A DNA stretch of 64,000 bases, from NCBI GenBank assembly GCA_009838645.1, contig VXRC01000049.1, forward strand, positions 62,001 through 126,000. The letters are read 5' to 3'. The translations under genes were made by a program, and so were the position numbers. Under the pieces are notes generated by a model, which worked only from the letters and a program-made list of their open reading frames with translations, was not told the origin of the DNA and made no database searches. The stretch comes from Gemmatimonadota bacterium. Lineage in GTDB: Bacteria; JAAXHH01. This document shows, one piece after another, positions 42,353-50,219 of the stretch; position 1 is the stretch's first letter; each line of letters begins with the position of its first letter.

Positions 42353-44437
42353 ATGGCTCATCGTGTAGAACTTGAACTGGCTGGCAGGACGCTGTCCCTC
42401 GAAACCGGTAAGGTCGCCAAGCAGGCGGATTCATCCGTATGGGTGCAGTATGGCGAGAGTGTGATTCTGGCCAACGTCGTTTCAGAAAACAAGTACGTGG
42501 AAGGCCGCGACTACCTTCCGTTGATGGTGGATTACCGCGAGCGGATGTACGCGGCGGGACGTATTCCCGGCGCCAGGCTTCGCAGAGAAGGACCTCCTTC
42601 AGAGAAAGAGATCCTGAGCGGTCGGCAGGTCGATCACGCCATCCGTCCCCTTTTCCCCAAGGACTATTTCTACGAGACGCAGGTTTCCATCGTCGTGCTG
42701 TCGACGGACATGGAGAACGACCACGACATCCTGGGCGTTATCGGCGCCGCCGCGGCCCTGCAGATCTCGGATATTCCATTCAAGGCCCCCCTGGCCGCGA
42801 TCCGGATGGGTCGGGTGGACGGCGAATTCGTCGTCAATCCGACCTACAGCGACCTGGAGGACAGCGACCTGGATTTCGTGGTGACCGGCACGCCGGACCA
42901 CATCATGTCGCTGGAAGGCAGCGCCCACGAGATCTCGGAAGACGACCTGACCGATGCGATCCTGCTTTGCCACGAAAACATCAAGGCGGTCATCGAGAAG
43001 ATCGAGGAGCTCCGCCAGATGGTCGGCGCGCCGGAGCGGCGGTCGTACGATTCGCCCAAGACGGATGCCGAACTCGCCGACAAGGTGCGCGAGATCGCCC
43101 TTCCCCTCGTCCAGGAAGGCAACCGGACCCGGGAGAAGAAGGCGCGCGGAGACTGTTTCGGCCGCGCGGCCGACCTGGCCGTCGAGCAGCTGGCGGAAAC
43201 CTATCCGGACAGCGAGAACATCATTCGCGACCTGGTGCGGGACGTGCAGAGCGCCGATATGCATGACATGATAAAGAACGAAGGCGTGCGCGTCGACGGC
43301 CGGGGCATGGATGACATTCGTCCGATCTGGTCGGAAGTCGGCGTGCTGCCGAGGACCCACGGATCGGCGCTCTTCACCCGGGGCGAAACGCAGAGCCTGA
43401 CCGTGACGACCCTGGGATCCAAGCAGGACGAGATGAAGCAGGACGATCTCGAAGGCGATTCGCTGAAGTCCTTCATGCTGCACTACAATTTCCCGCCGTA
43501 CAGCGTAGGAGAAGTGCGCATGGCCCGGGGACCCAGGCCGCGCGATATCGGCCACGGCTCGCTGGCGGAACACGCCATCGCGCCCGTGATCCCGTCGGAG
43601 GACGTGTTCCCCTATACCATCCGCATCGTCTCCGAAATCCTGGAGTCCAACAGTTCGTCGTCCATGGCCACCGTCTGCGGTGCGACACTGTCCCTGATGG
43701 ACGCGGGCGTGCCCATCAAGAGCCCCGTCGCCGGCGTGAACATCGGTCTGATACCGGACGATCCCAAGCCCCAGTACCTGGTCGACATCCAGGGCGTGGA
43801 GGATCACCTGGGCGGCATGGATTTCAAGGTCGCCGGCACGCGGGAAGGGATCACTTCCGTGCAGCTCGACGTCAAAGTCATGGAAGTGAACGAGGAGATT
43901 CTCCGCGAGTCCTTCGCCAGGGCGAAGAAGGCACGGCTGTTCATCCTGGACAAGATGGCCGAGACCATCGCCGAGACGCGGCCGCAGCTTTCCGAGCACG
44001 CTCCCCGCATCCTGACCGTACAGGTCAAGCAGGACCAGATCGGTTCCGTGATCGGTCCGGGCGGCAAGGTGGTGCGCGGCATCCAGGAGGAGACGGGCGC
44101 CCAGATCAATATCGAGAACGACGGGACGATCACGATCGCCGCCGTCGACGCGGCCGCCGGGGAGAAGGCCAAGCAGATCATCGAAAGCATGACGGAGGAG
44201 CCCGAGATCGGCAAGGTCTACCAGGGCACCGTGAAGCGGATCGTCGATTTCGGCGCCTTTGTCGAAATCCTTCCGGGCAAGGACGGCCTGGTGCACATTT
44301 CCGAATGGGAAAACCACCGGACGAACTCCATGCAGGATGTGACCAACGAAGGCGACGAGGTGACCGTGAAGATCATCAATATCGACAATCAGGGCAAAGT
44401 CAAGCTGAGCCGGAAGCAGGTGCTCGCCGCGAACTGA
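42353..44437 (+). CDS. pnp: Polyribonucleotide nucleotidyltransferase (PNPase)
   Basis: This 694-residue phosphorolytic 3'-5' exoribonuclease has two RNase PH domains. LMVDYRERMYAAGRIPGARLRREGPPSEKEIL is in the first; PYSVGEVRMARGPRPRDIGHGSLAEHA and SNSSSSMATVCGATLSLMDAGVPI are in the second. A KH domain (IGPGGKVVRGIQEETGAQINI) and an S1 domain (VYQGTVKRIVDFGAFVEILPGKDGLVHISEW) follow. It degrades RNA and takes part in the degradosome. AAGGAG lies 13 nt before the ATG, slightly far. Confidence 0.97.
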   Translation: MAHRVELELAGRTLSLETGKVAKQADSSVWVQYGESVILANVVSENKYVEGRDYLPLMVDYRERMYAAGRIPGARLRREGPPSEKEILSGRQVDHAIRPLFPKDYFYETQVSIVVLSTDMENDHDILGVIGAAAALQISDIPFKAPLAAIRMGRVDGEFVVNPTYSDLEDSDLDFVVTGTPDHIMSLEGSAHEISEDDLTDAILLCHENIKAVIEKIEELRQMVGAPERRSYDSPKTDAELADKVREIALPLVQEGNRTREKKARGDCFGRAADLAVEQLAETYPDSENIIRDLVRDVQSADMHDMIKNEGVRVDGRGMDDIRPIWSEVGVLPRTHGSALFTRGETQSLTVTTLGSKQDEMKQDDLEGDSLKSFMLHYNFPPYSVGEVRMARGPRPRDIGHGSLAEHAIAPVIPSEDVFPYTIRIVSEILESNSSSSMATVCGATLSLMDAGVPIKSPVAGVNIGLIPDDPKPQYLVDIQGVEDHLGGMDFKVAGTREGITSVQLDVKVMEVNEEILRESFARAKKARLFILDKMAETIAETRPQLSEHAPRILTVQVKQDQIGSVIGPGGKVVRGIQEETGAQINIENDGTITIAAVDAAAGEKAKQIIESMTEEPEIGKVYQGTVKRIVDFGAFVEILPGKDGLVHISEWENHRTNSMQDVTNEGDEVTVKIINIDNQGKVKLSRKQVLAAN

Positions 44438-44468
44438 CCGTAGCGAACGGCCAGTATGATCCGAACAT

Positions 44469-44509
44469 CGCCGCCATGGCAGACGTCCGATCGGGACGCC
44501 ATGGCGGCG
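44469..44509 (+). terminator. Long perfect hairpin after pnp
   Basis: CGCCGCCATGGC (44469-44480) and GCCATGGCGGCG (44498-44509) are perfect 12-bp complements around a 17-nt loop that contains GTCC/GGAC. Only GTCTTACC follows, so it is weak as an intrinsic terminator and could instead protect or process the pnp mRNA. Confidence 0.55.
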
Positions 44510-44531
44510 GTCTTACCTGTACGATCCTCCC

Positions 44532-45902
44532 TTGCCAGAATCCACCGACCGTACCAGAAAAACCGTACTTCCCAACGGCATCCGGGTGGTTACGGAGCAC
44601 ATGCCGCACGTCCGATCCGTGACGATGGGCGTCTGGGTGTGGTCCGGCACGCGGTTCGAACCCGCCGAGAAGCCCGGAATCGCCCACTTTCTAGAACACG
44701 CCGTGTTCAAGGGCACCGAGAAGCGCAACGCGTTCCAGATCGCCCAGAGCATCGAAAGCCTCGGCGGGTACCTCAACGCCTTCACCGGCCGGGAACTCAA
44801 CTGCTATTTCGCCCGGGTGATGGACAGCCACCTGCCCGTCGCCGTGGACGTGATCGGCGACCTGCTGCAGTCCTCGAAGTTCGACCCCCATGAGATCGAG
44901 AAGGAAAAGATGGTGGTCATCGAGGAGATACACAGCCTCGAAGACAACCCGGAAGACCTGGTCAGCGAACTTTACGCCAACCTGATCTGGCAGCCCCACC
45001 CCCTGAGCCGTCCGATCCTGGGCAACGTGCCTTCCGTCTCGTCCTTCACGCGGAACCACCTCGTCGCGTACCTTGCGGCCCGTTATCGGAACGACTGTAT
45101 ATACGTCATCGCGGCGGGGAGCGTGGACCACGAGGCCCTGGTCGATCTCGTGCGGGAACAGTACGATTTCCCCGGGAAAAGCGACCATGCGGATACGGAT
45201 GTCAACGTGGATGCCGACGCGGTCGTAGCCGGGGATGCTGACGCGGATGTCGACACGCATGTCGACGCGGACGTCGACATGGACGTTGACACAGCCGTCC
45301 GGCTCGATTCGAAGCGGCCTAAGCAGCGGCACAGGAAGCGTGTGCTGAGCAAGGACATCGCCCAGTTACATCTCTGCCTGGGGGGCGTCGCCCTGCCCTA
45401 CGGCCATACGTCGAAATACGCCCTGTTCCTGCTGAACGCCCTGCTGGGCGGCGGGATGACCTCGCGGCTGTTTCAGAAGATCCGCGAGGAGGCCGGACTG
45501 GCCTACTCGATCTATTCGGACCTGGATTTCTACCGGGATACCGGCCAGGTCTGCATCAGTGCCGGTGTGGACCCGAAGGACGCGCAGCGTGCGATCGACC
45601 TGATCCGTCAGGAATGCCGGGTGTTGTGCGAGCAATCCGTGCCGGAGGAAGAGCTCCGGGATACGCGGTCCCAGCTGACTGGAAGCCTGTACCTGTCGCT
45701 GGAGGAGTCCGGCAGCGTGATGAACCGGCTTGCGAGGGCGGAGATCTACGAGAACACCTGTACCAGCGTTGACGAGATCGTAAGGAAGCTGGATGAAGTG
45801 ACCACGTCCGATATCGCCGAACTGGCCGAGTCCATTTTCACGGCGGAAAACACGTACCTCACGGCCGTCGGTCCCGTGTCGGAAGACGATATCGCCCTGT
45901 GA
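44532..45902 (+). CDS. M16 family zinc peptidase (processing-peptidase-like)
   Basis: This 456-residue protein has the inverted zinc motif H52-F-L-E55-H56 in GIAHFLEHAVFKGTEKR, with the third ligand in EEIHSLEDNPEDL. The sequence resembles mitochondrial-processing-peptidase-like proteins found after pnp in many bacteria. The start is a TTG at 44532 with no obvious ribosome site. Residues 218-258, between the two structural halves, are an Asp/Val-rich insert (DADVDTHVDADVDMDVDT) made of short repeats and absent from the fold. It lies 18 bp before the dut gene. Confidence 0.9.
   Translation: MPESTDRTRKTVLPNGIRVVTEHMPHVRSVTMGVWVWSGTRFEPAEKPGIAHFLEHAVFKGTEKRNAFQIAQSIESLGGYLNAFTGRELNCYFARVMDSHLPVAVDVIGDLLQSSKFDPHEIEKEKMVVIEEIHSLEDNPEDLVSELYANLIWQPHPLSRPILGNVPSVSSFTRNHLVAYLAARYRNDCIYVIAAGSVDHEALVDLVREQYDFPGKSDHADTDVNVDADAVVAGDADADVDTHVDADVDMDVDTAVRLDSKRPKQRHRKRVLSKDIAQLHLCLGGVALPYGHTSKYALFLLNALLGGGMTSRLFQKIREEAGLAYSIYSDLDFYRDTGQVCISAGVDPKDAQRAIDLIRQECRVLCEQSVPEEELRDTRSQLTGSLYLSLEESGSVMNRLARAEIYENTCTSVDEIVRKLDEVTTSDIAELAESIFTAENTYLTAVGPVSEDDIAL
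45183..45305. repeat. Asp-Val repeat tract in the M16 peptidase gene
   Basis: Reiterated GA(T/C)GT(C/G)GAC and GCGGA(T/C)G hexamer-type units encode an acidic HADTDVNVDADAVVAGDADADVDT-like linker. The tract stays in frame and has no equivalent in the conserved parts of the protein. Confidence 0.8.
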
Positions 45903-45920
45903 GCGGCCCTGGAGCAAGTC

Positions 45921-46373
45921 ATGAGCAACCCCATCGTCATACCCATCGCCTCGACCCGGCCGGACAGGGTGCATCCGGCGCCGCGAAGGATGACCCCAGG
46001 ATCCGCGGGGCTCGATCTGTACGCCTGTGTCGACGAGCCGGTGGAAATCGCGCCGAAACAGCTCGAACTGATCGGGACGGGATACGCCATAGCGCTGCCC
46101 CCGGGATTCGAAGGACAGGTACGTCCCCGAAGCGGCCTGGCGCTCAATCACAAGATTGGCGTGCTGAACAGCCCGGGCACGATCGACTCGGACTACCGCG
46201 GAGAGATCAAGGTGATCCTCTTCAATTTCGGCGATCAGCCGTACAGCGTAAGCGACCGGGAGAGAATCGCCCAACTCGTCATCGCCACCGTACCTTTCGT
46301 CGTCTTTGAGGAGGTCGACCGTCTCGATGAAACCGGGCGCGGCACCGGCGGATACGGCCACACGGGGATATAA
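45921..46373 (+). CDS. dut: Deoxyuridine 5'-triphosphate nucleotidohydrolase (dUTPase)
   Basis: This 150-residue trimeric dUTPase has the five motifs in order: PGSAGLDLYA, RPRSGLA, GVLNSPGTIDSDYRGEIKV, RIAQLVI and RGTGGYGHTG. The last has His where many have Ser. It converts dUTP to dUMP and pyrophosphate, keeping uracil out of DNA. The gene is 18 bp downstream of the M16 peptidase gene and 2 bp before the small membrane-protein gene. Confidence 0.95.
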   Translation: MSNPIVIPIASTRPDRVHPAPRRMTPGSAGLDLYACVDEPVEIAPKQLELIGTGYAIALPPGFEGQVRPRSGLALNHKIGVLNSPGTIDSDYRGEIKVILFNFGDQPYSVSDRERIAQLVIATVPFVVFEEVDRLDETGRGTGGYGHTGI

Positions 46374-46375
46374 CC

Positions 46376-46714
46376 ATGCTGCTGAAAATGATCCTGACGA
46401 CCCTGGCCATCCTGCTGGTGACCAACGTGTACCCCGGTATCCAGGTCGATTCGGTGACCACCGCAATCATCGCGGCCGTCGTACTGGCCCTCATCAATAC
46501 GATCGTGCGGCCCGTCGTCGTCGTCCTGACCCTGCCCATCAGCATGCTCACGCTGGGTCTCTTCCTCCTCGTCATCAACGCGGCCATGCTGTACCTGGCC
46601 GCCTGGCTTGTCAACGGGTTTGACGTGGGCGGATACTGGGACGCCCTGATCGCATCCTTCATCATCTCGGTCGTCGTGGCCCTGTTGAACGGGCTGATCA
46701 AGAGCAAGAGCTGA
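46376..46714 (+). CDS. Phage holin family (PF04020-like) membrane protein
   Basis: This 112-residue protein is almost entirely hydrophobic, with four predicted helices: LLKMILTTLAILLVTNVYPG, TTAIIAAVVLALINTIVRPV, LPISMLTLGLFLLVINAAML and ALIASFIISVVVALLNGL. The NTIVRPV...LPI...TLGLFLLVINA pattern is that of the YvlD/PF04020 family. Despite the name, no phage context exists and its role is unknown. It ends 3 bp from the convergent hydrolase gene. Confidence 0.85.
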   Translation: MLLKMILTTLAILLVTNVYPGIQVDSVTTAIIAAVVLALINTIVRPVVVVLTLPISMLTLGLFLLVINAAMLYLAAWLVNGFDVGGYWDALIASFIISVVVALLNGLIKSKS

Positions 46715-46717
46715 CAA

Positions 46718-47662
46718 TCACGGGCTCTCGACAAAGCCCTGCCGGCTCAGGAAGTCCAGCATTACCGCCGCGCACTCCTCCGGTTTCTCGAGCTGCAGAA
46801 AGTGTGTCGTTTCGGGCACGAACTTATAGTCGACGCCTGCGGCGGCTCTGTAGTCGAAATACGGACGGTTCGGATCCAGGGCGGGATCTGACCCGACGAT
46901 CCGGGTGGGACACCGCAGGGAGGCGAAGTCCACAGACACCGCAGGTTGCGAGGCTTCATACCAGATCTGCGCTTCGTACTCGCGCGGGCATCGGAGCTCG
47001 TAACCCTGTCCCGTCCCGGACTCCCTGAGGGTCGTCCGGGCAACGAGATCGAAGACGCCCGGCACAGCATGCTGGAAGTAATGCAGGTTGGTATGTAGTT
47101 CGGCGAGCTCTTCCCGAGTCCGGAACCACGGCTCCCTCACTCTGAGCATGTTACCCGTTCGCACCGCCCGCTGCTCGAACTCGCTGTATATCGGGCCCGT
47201 GTTGCACAAAGGCGGTGTGAACAGCACCATCGCGGAGTAGTGGTTGCCCCTCGATGGCAGGTGCAGGGCGGCCAGGGCAGAAATGGAGTGGAAGACGCCC
47301 ACCGTGGGTTTCACGCCGTAGAGCTTCTCGATCGCTACGAAGATGCTGTCGTGGTCGCGGGAAAAAGCATCGAAACGATGGTTCTCCTGGGCACCGACTT
47401 CGTTCCATCCGTGGTTCCTGAGATCATGGACCACCAGGTCGAAACCGGCGGTCAGCAGCGACCAGAACGGGTAGTAGAGGTCGATGGCGAGGCCATTTCC
47501 GTGACTCAGGACAAGCCGGGGGCCCGCCGGATTCCCGTGACGTCTCAGGACGATGACGGCGTCGTCGTCCACCTTGACGCTGTCAGTGGACAGCGGCTCG
47601 GGTATCTCCCAAATTGCTGGAGGTACTGTCAAACCGGCTTCCTTTCTTGCTGGCGCGACCAT
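46718..47662 (-). CDS. Alpha/beta-fold hydrolase
   Basis: I place the start at the ATG at 47662 (MVAPARKEAGLTVPPAIWEI), giving 314 residues; the upstream open frame covers the promoter region. The fold is recognised from LVLSHGNGLAIDLYYPFWSLL (oxyanion-hole HGNG), FDLVVHDLRNHGWN, the nucleophile elbow GVFHSISALAAL with Ser, and a final FVPETTHFLQLEKPEECAAVM with the catalytic His. The substrate is unknown. It stands alone on the minus strand between dut operon genes and the enolase-superfamily gene. Confidence 0.82.
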   Translation of the reverse strand: MVAPARKEAGLTVPPAIWEIPEPLSTDSVKVDDDAVIVLRRHGNPAGPRLVLSHGNGLAIDLYYPFWSLLTAGFDLVVHDLRNHGWNEVGAQENHRFDAFSRDHDSIFVAIEKLYGVKPTVGVFHSISALAALHLPSRGNHYSAMVLFTPPLCNTGPIYSEFEQRAVRTGNMLRVREPWFRTREELAELHTNLHYFQHAVPGVFDLVARTTLRESGTGQGYELRCPREYEAQIWYEASQPAVSVDFASLRCPTRIVGSDPALDPNRPYFDYRAAAGVDYKFVPETTHFLQLEKPEECAAVMLDFLSRQGFVESP

Positions 47663-47999
47663 GCTTCTCGATCTAGCGAAATCGAACCAATAACAGTGGA
47701 TCTCGGTACGGACCTCCTGGTCCCATTCCCCTGCGCGACAATATATCCCCATTCCGGTAGGGTTACAATATGACACTGATAAACAGGATCTGTCCATTGG
47801 TACTCGCGCAGCAGGTCCGAACGATTCGGCGCGACGGCAAGCATTCCATCAGGTACGCTGCCTAAACCTTGACAGCAGATTCATTGGCTTTTATCAATAG
47901 GCTTCCAAACTGGCCTGGTCCGATGAGCAGGTCGCCGCACGCGCGGCTCGAGTCAGCGGTGCGAGTTCGACAGAATCAAAGGACGTAGAGAGGAACAGA
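47663..47999. other. Divergent non-coding region, 337 bp
   Basis: This region lies between the hydrolase gene (minus) and the enolase-superfamily gene (plus). It contains a sigma-70-type promoter for the plus gene at 47869-47897 and a GAGAGGA ribosome site just before 48000. No further gene is supported. Confidence 0.6.
47869..47897 (+). promoter_or_regulatory. Promoter of the enolase-superfamily gene
   Basis: The consensus -35 TTGACA (47869-47874) is followed after 17 bp by TATCAA (47892-47897). The leader would be about 95 nt. Confidence 0.6.
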
Positions 48000-49457
48000 A
48001 TGATCCAGATCAAAGAAATTGACCTTCGCGTCCAGAACATGCGCACGCGCATGCCCTTCAAATTCGGCATATCGACCATGACGGCCGTGCCTCACCTGGT
48101 ACTCGGCATGTTGCTCGAGGCAGATGGTCGCACGGGCTGGGGATATTCGGCTGACCATCTTCCCCCGAAATGGTTCACGAAGAATCCGGAAACCTCCCTG
48201 GAGGACGAAGTGGGGGACATGATCTCCGTCATCCGGAACGCCAGCGACGCCGCGCTGACCATCGGACCTGCGCCCAATCCGTACGCCCTCTGGCAGGAGC
48301 TGTACGAGGCACAGAAGGCCTGGGGTACCGAGCGCGGCTTTGCGCCCCTCCTGTGGGGCCTCGGCACCAGCATGGTGGAAAGGGCTATGATAGAGGCTTT
48401 CTGCCGCCTGCAGGGCACGGATTTCGGCCAGGCAATGCGCGCAAACGCCTTTGGCCTCCGACTGGAAGATTTCAACCCGAATCTGAAGGGCCTGGAACCT
48501 GCCGATGTGTTGCCCGACGCCCCGATCGCCTTCACGAACGTGCGCCATACCGTGGGGCTGGGAGACCCGCTGACCCGGCCGGATATCCCGCAGGAGGAGC
48601 TGTGCAATGACGGATTGCCCCAGTCGCTTGACGAGGTCATCGATACCTACGGCATTTCGTACTTCAAGATCAAGTTGTTCGGTGACGAAGAGCGGGATTT
48701 TGACCGTCTGAAGAAGACGGCAGGGATCATCGACGGGCGCCTGGACCGCTACGCCTTTACCCTGGACGGAAATGAGAATTACGGCGACATGGATTCGTTC
48801 CGGACGTTCTGGGAAGCATTGCGGGCAGACCGCGACCTGACTGGGTTTCTGGGGCGACTGATCTGCATTGAACAGCCTCTGCACCGCAACATCGCGCTGG
48901 ACGAAGCAGTCAGGGGGCACTTCCAGGTCTGGCGGGACCGTCCCCCCTTCATCATCGATGAATCCGACGGCGATATTGGAGACGTGGAACGGGCCGTGGA
49001 TATAGGGTACGCGGGAACGAGCTACAAGAACTGCAAAGGGGTATTCAAGGGACTTTCCAACAAAGCCCATCTGAAGTACTTGTCAAATAAGCACCCGGAC
49101 CGTGCGTACGTGTTGACGAGCGAAGACCTTTCCAACATCGCACCGATCGCACTGATGCAGGATCTCGCAGTGTTGGCCACATTAGGGGTTGACCACAGTG
49201 AGCGAAACAGCCACCATTATTTCAAAGGGATTTCGGTCTGGCCCGATGACATACAGGAACAGGTAGTGAAATGCCATCCGGATCTGTTCAGTATGCATTC
49301 GGATGGATTTCCATGCATGAGTATACACCAGGGCCGGATCAACATAGAGAGCGTCACAACCAGTCCCTTCGGGGTCGGATTCGAATTCGAAGAACAGCTC
49401 AGTGCGCAACTCACACCGCTGGACGATTGGAGTTATACTTCACTGAAATTTGAATGA
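48000..49457 (+). CDS. Enolase-superfamily enzyme (mandelate racemase/muconate lactonising type)
   Basis: This 485-residue protein has the superfamily catalytic frame: a KxK acid-base pair in YFKIKLFGDEERD, metal ligands in TLDGNENY (Asp), CIEQPLH (Glu) and IIDESDGD (Glu/Asp), and a second-side lysine in AGTSYKNCKGVFKGL. Such enzymes abstract the alpha-proton of a carboxylate to racemise or dehydrate acid sugars and related compounds. It is longer than most members by about 80 residues. The ribosome site is GAGAGGA. An MDR dehydrogenase gene follows beyond the AT-rich array block and may act in the same pathway. Confidence 0.85.
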   Translation: MIQIKEIDLRVQNMRTRMPFKFGISTMTAVPHLVLGMLLEADGRTGWGYSADHLPPKWFTKNPETSLEDEVGDMISVIRNASDAALTIGPAPNPYALWQELYEAQKAWGTERGFAPLLWGLGTSMVERAMIEAFCRLQGTDFGQAMRANAFGLRLEDFNPNLKGLEPADVLPDAPIAFTNVRHTVGLGDPLTRPDIPQEELCNDGLPQSLDEVIDTYGISYFKIKLFGDEERDFDRLKKTAGIIDGRLDRYAFTLDGNENYGDMDSFRTFWEALRADRDLTGFLGRLICIEQPLHRNIALDEAVRGHFQVWRDRPPFIIDESDGDIGDVERAVDIGYAGTSYKNCKGVFKGLSNKAHLKYLSNKHPDRAYVLTSEDLSNIAPIALMQDLAVLATLGVDHSERNSHHYFKGISVWPDDIQEQVVKCHPDLFSMHSDGFPCMSIHQGRINIESVTTSPFGVGFEFEEQLSAQLTPLDDWSYTSLKFE

Positions 49458-49545
49458 TCACATCGGTTACGTTCTGTTACGATCCGCTTCATACAGCGGT
49501 CAGCAAGTATGTCGGTTGCAAGTCTCAGTGTCTGTGTAAGTTTCC

Positions 49546-49679
49546 GTACAGTTGTACAATGCGGAATGGGTTTGTACAAAATCGAGTGAACAATGTACAA
49601 CCAATATTATGTTTGTACGAACTCAACCTGCGATCTGTACAGAACACATTACTATTGTACAATCGGAATAAACACGTAT
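49546..49679. repeat. TTGTACAA palindrome array 1
   Basis: GTAC cores lie at 49546, 49554, 49574, 49595, 49615, 49637 and 49657, with a degenerate GTAT at 49676. After the first pair the steps are 20, 21, 20, 22 and 20 bp. Most sites read TGTACAA. Sequences between cores are unrelated. Confidence 0.95.
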
Positions 49680-49948
49680 GAAACGTCAAAATAAGCACGC
49701 GAACAGCGCCCAGGACCGAATTAAGACCATTTTCGCCAGGAGTGAAGTGCTGAATTTCGCGCTTTTCAGGTCGAAAATCGGATTTTTGAGGGTAGTTTCG
49801 AGCCACCCCCTGACCCTCCGGGAACCGGATTAGAGACGAAATAGATTTACATAATATCTATTATGCGAAGTAGGGTTTTGGAATGGTAAACAATGGAATT
49901 TGAGGCCAGGAGCTATAAATCGGGCTAGAATAGAGCAAGATAGCCGAT

Positions 49949-50130
49949 GTACAAAGAAAAAGAGAGTTGTACAAAGTGCGCGAACGTATTGTACAAATAA
50001 TACGGTATTAGTACAATTGTGAATACACTACATACAAAAGTATATAGAATTGTACAACAACAAGATATACAAACCTATATGTAATTGTACATTATATGGT
50101 TTTTCTGTACAAAAAGAAGATAAATTGTAC
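49949..50130. repeat. TTGTACAA palindrome array 2
   Basis: Cores lie at 49949, 49969, 49991, 50011, 50032 (ATAC), 50052, 50067 (ATAC), 50087, 50107 and 50127. The steps are 20, 22, 20, 21, 20, 15, 20, 20 and 20 bp. AA follows almost every core and T or TT precedes most, which gives the consensus TTGTACAA. Confidence 0.95.
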
Positions 50131-50219
50131 ACATCTCTCCAAACGGATCCTCTTGGATTTCAGTTTAATCCTACCGACTTAAGTCTGTAAATCGCTACTC
50201 ACCTCACCAAGTTAGTACA

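Larger units (their letters stand above)
49458..50219. other. AT-rich non-coding block with two palindrome arrays, 762 bp
   Basis: No credible gene is present in this 762-bp gap. It is far more AT-rich than its surroundings. Two clusters of the palindrome TTGTACAA lie at 49546-49660 and 49949-50130, each repeated about every 20 bp. The spacer between them (49680-49948) has a near-palindrome CATAATA-TC-TATTATG at 49850-49865. Right after the second cluster come 90 bp to the dehydrogenase start. The strongly regular spacing means the block is probably a DNA site for protein binding, not a decayed gene. Confidence 0.8.

Noticed and set aside
46718-47797. Longer alpha/beta hydrolase
   Set aside because: Residues before the Met at 47662 are encoded by the divergent promoter region and have no similarity to hydrolases.
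49552-50140. CRISPR array
   Set aside because: Only an 8-bp palindrome is conserved, spacing is 20 bp and there are no 25-36-bp repeats or cas genes.
49458-50219. Plasmid replication origin with iterons
   Set aside because: Iteron-like spacing is present, but no replication initiator, DnaA boxes or partition genes are nearby. Kept only as one hypothesis in the array finding.
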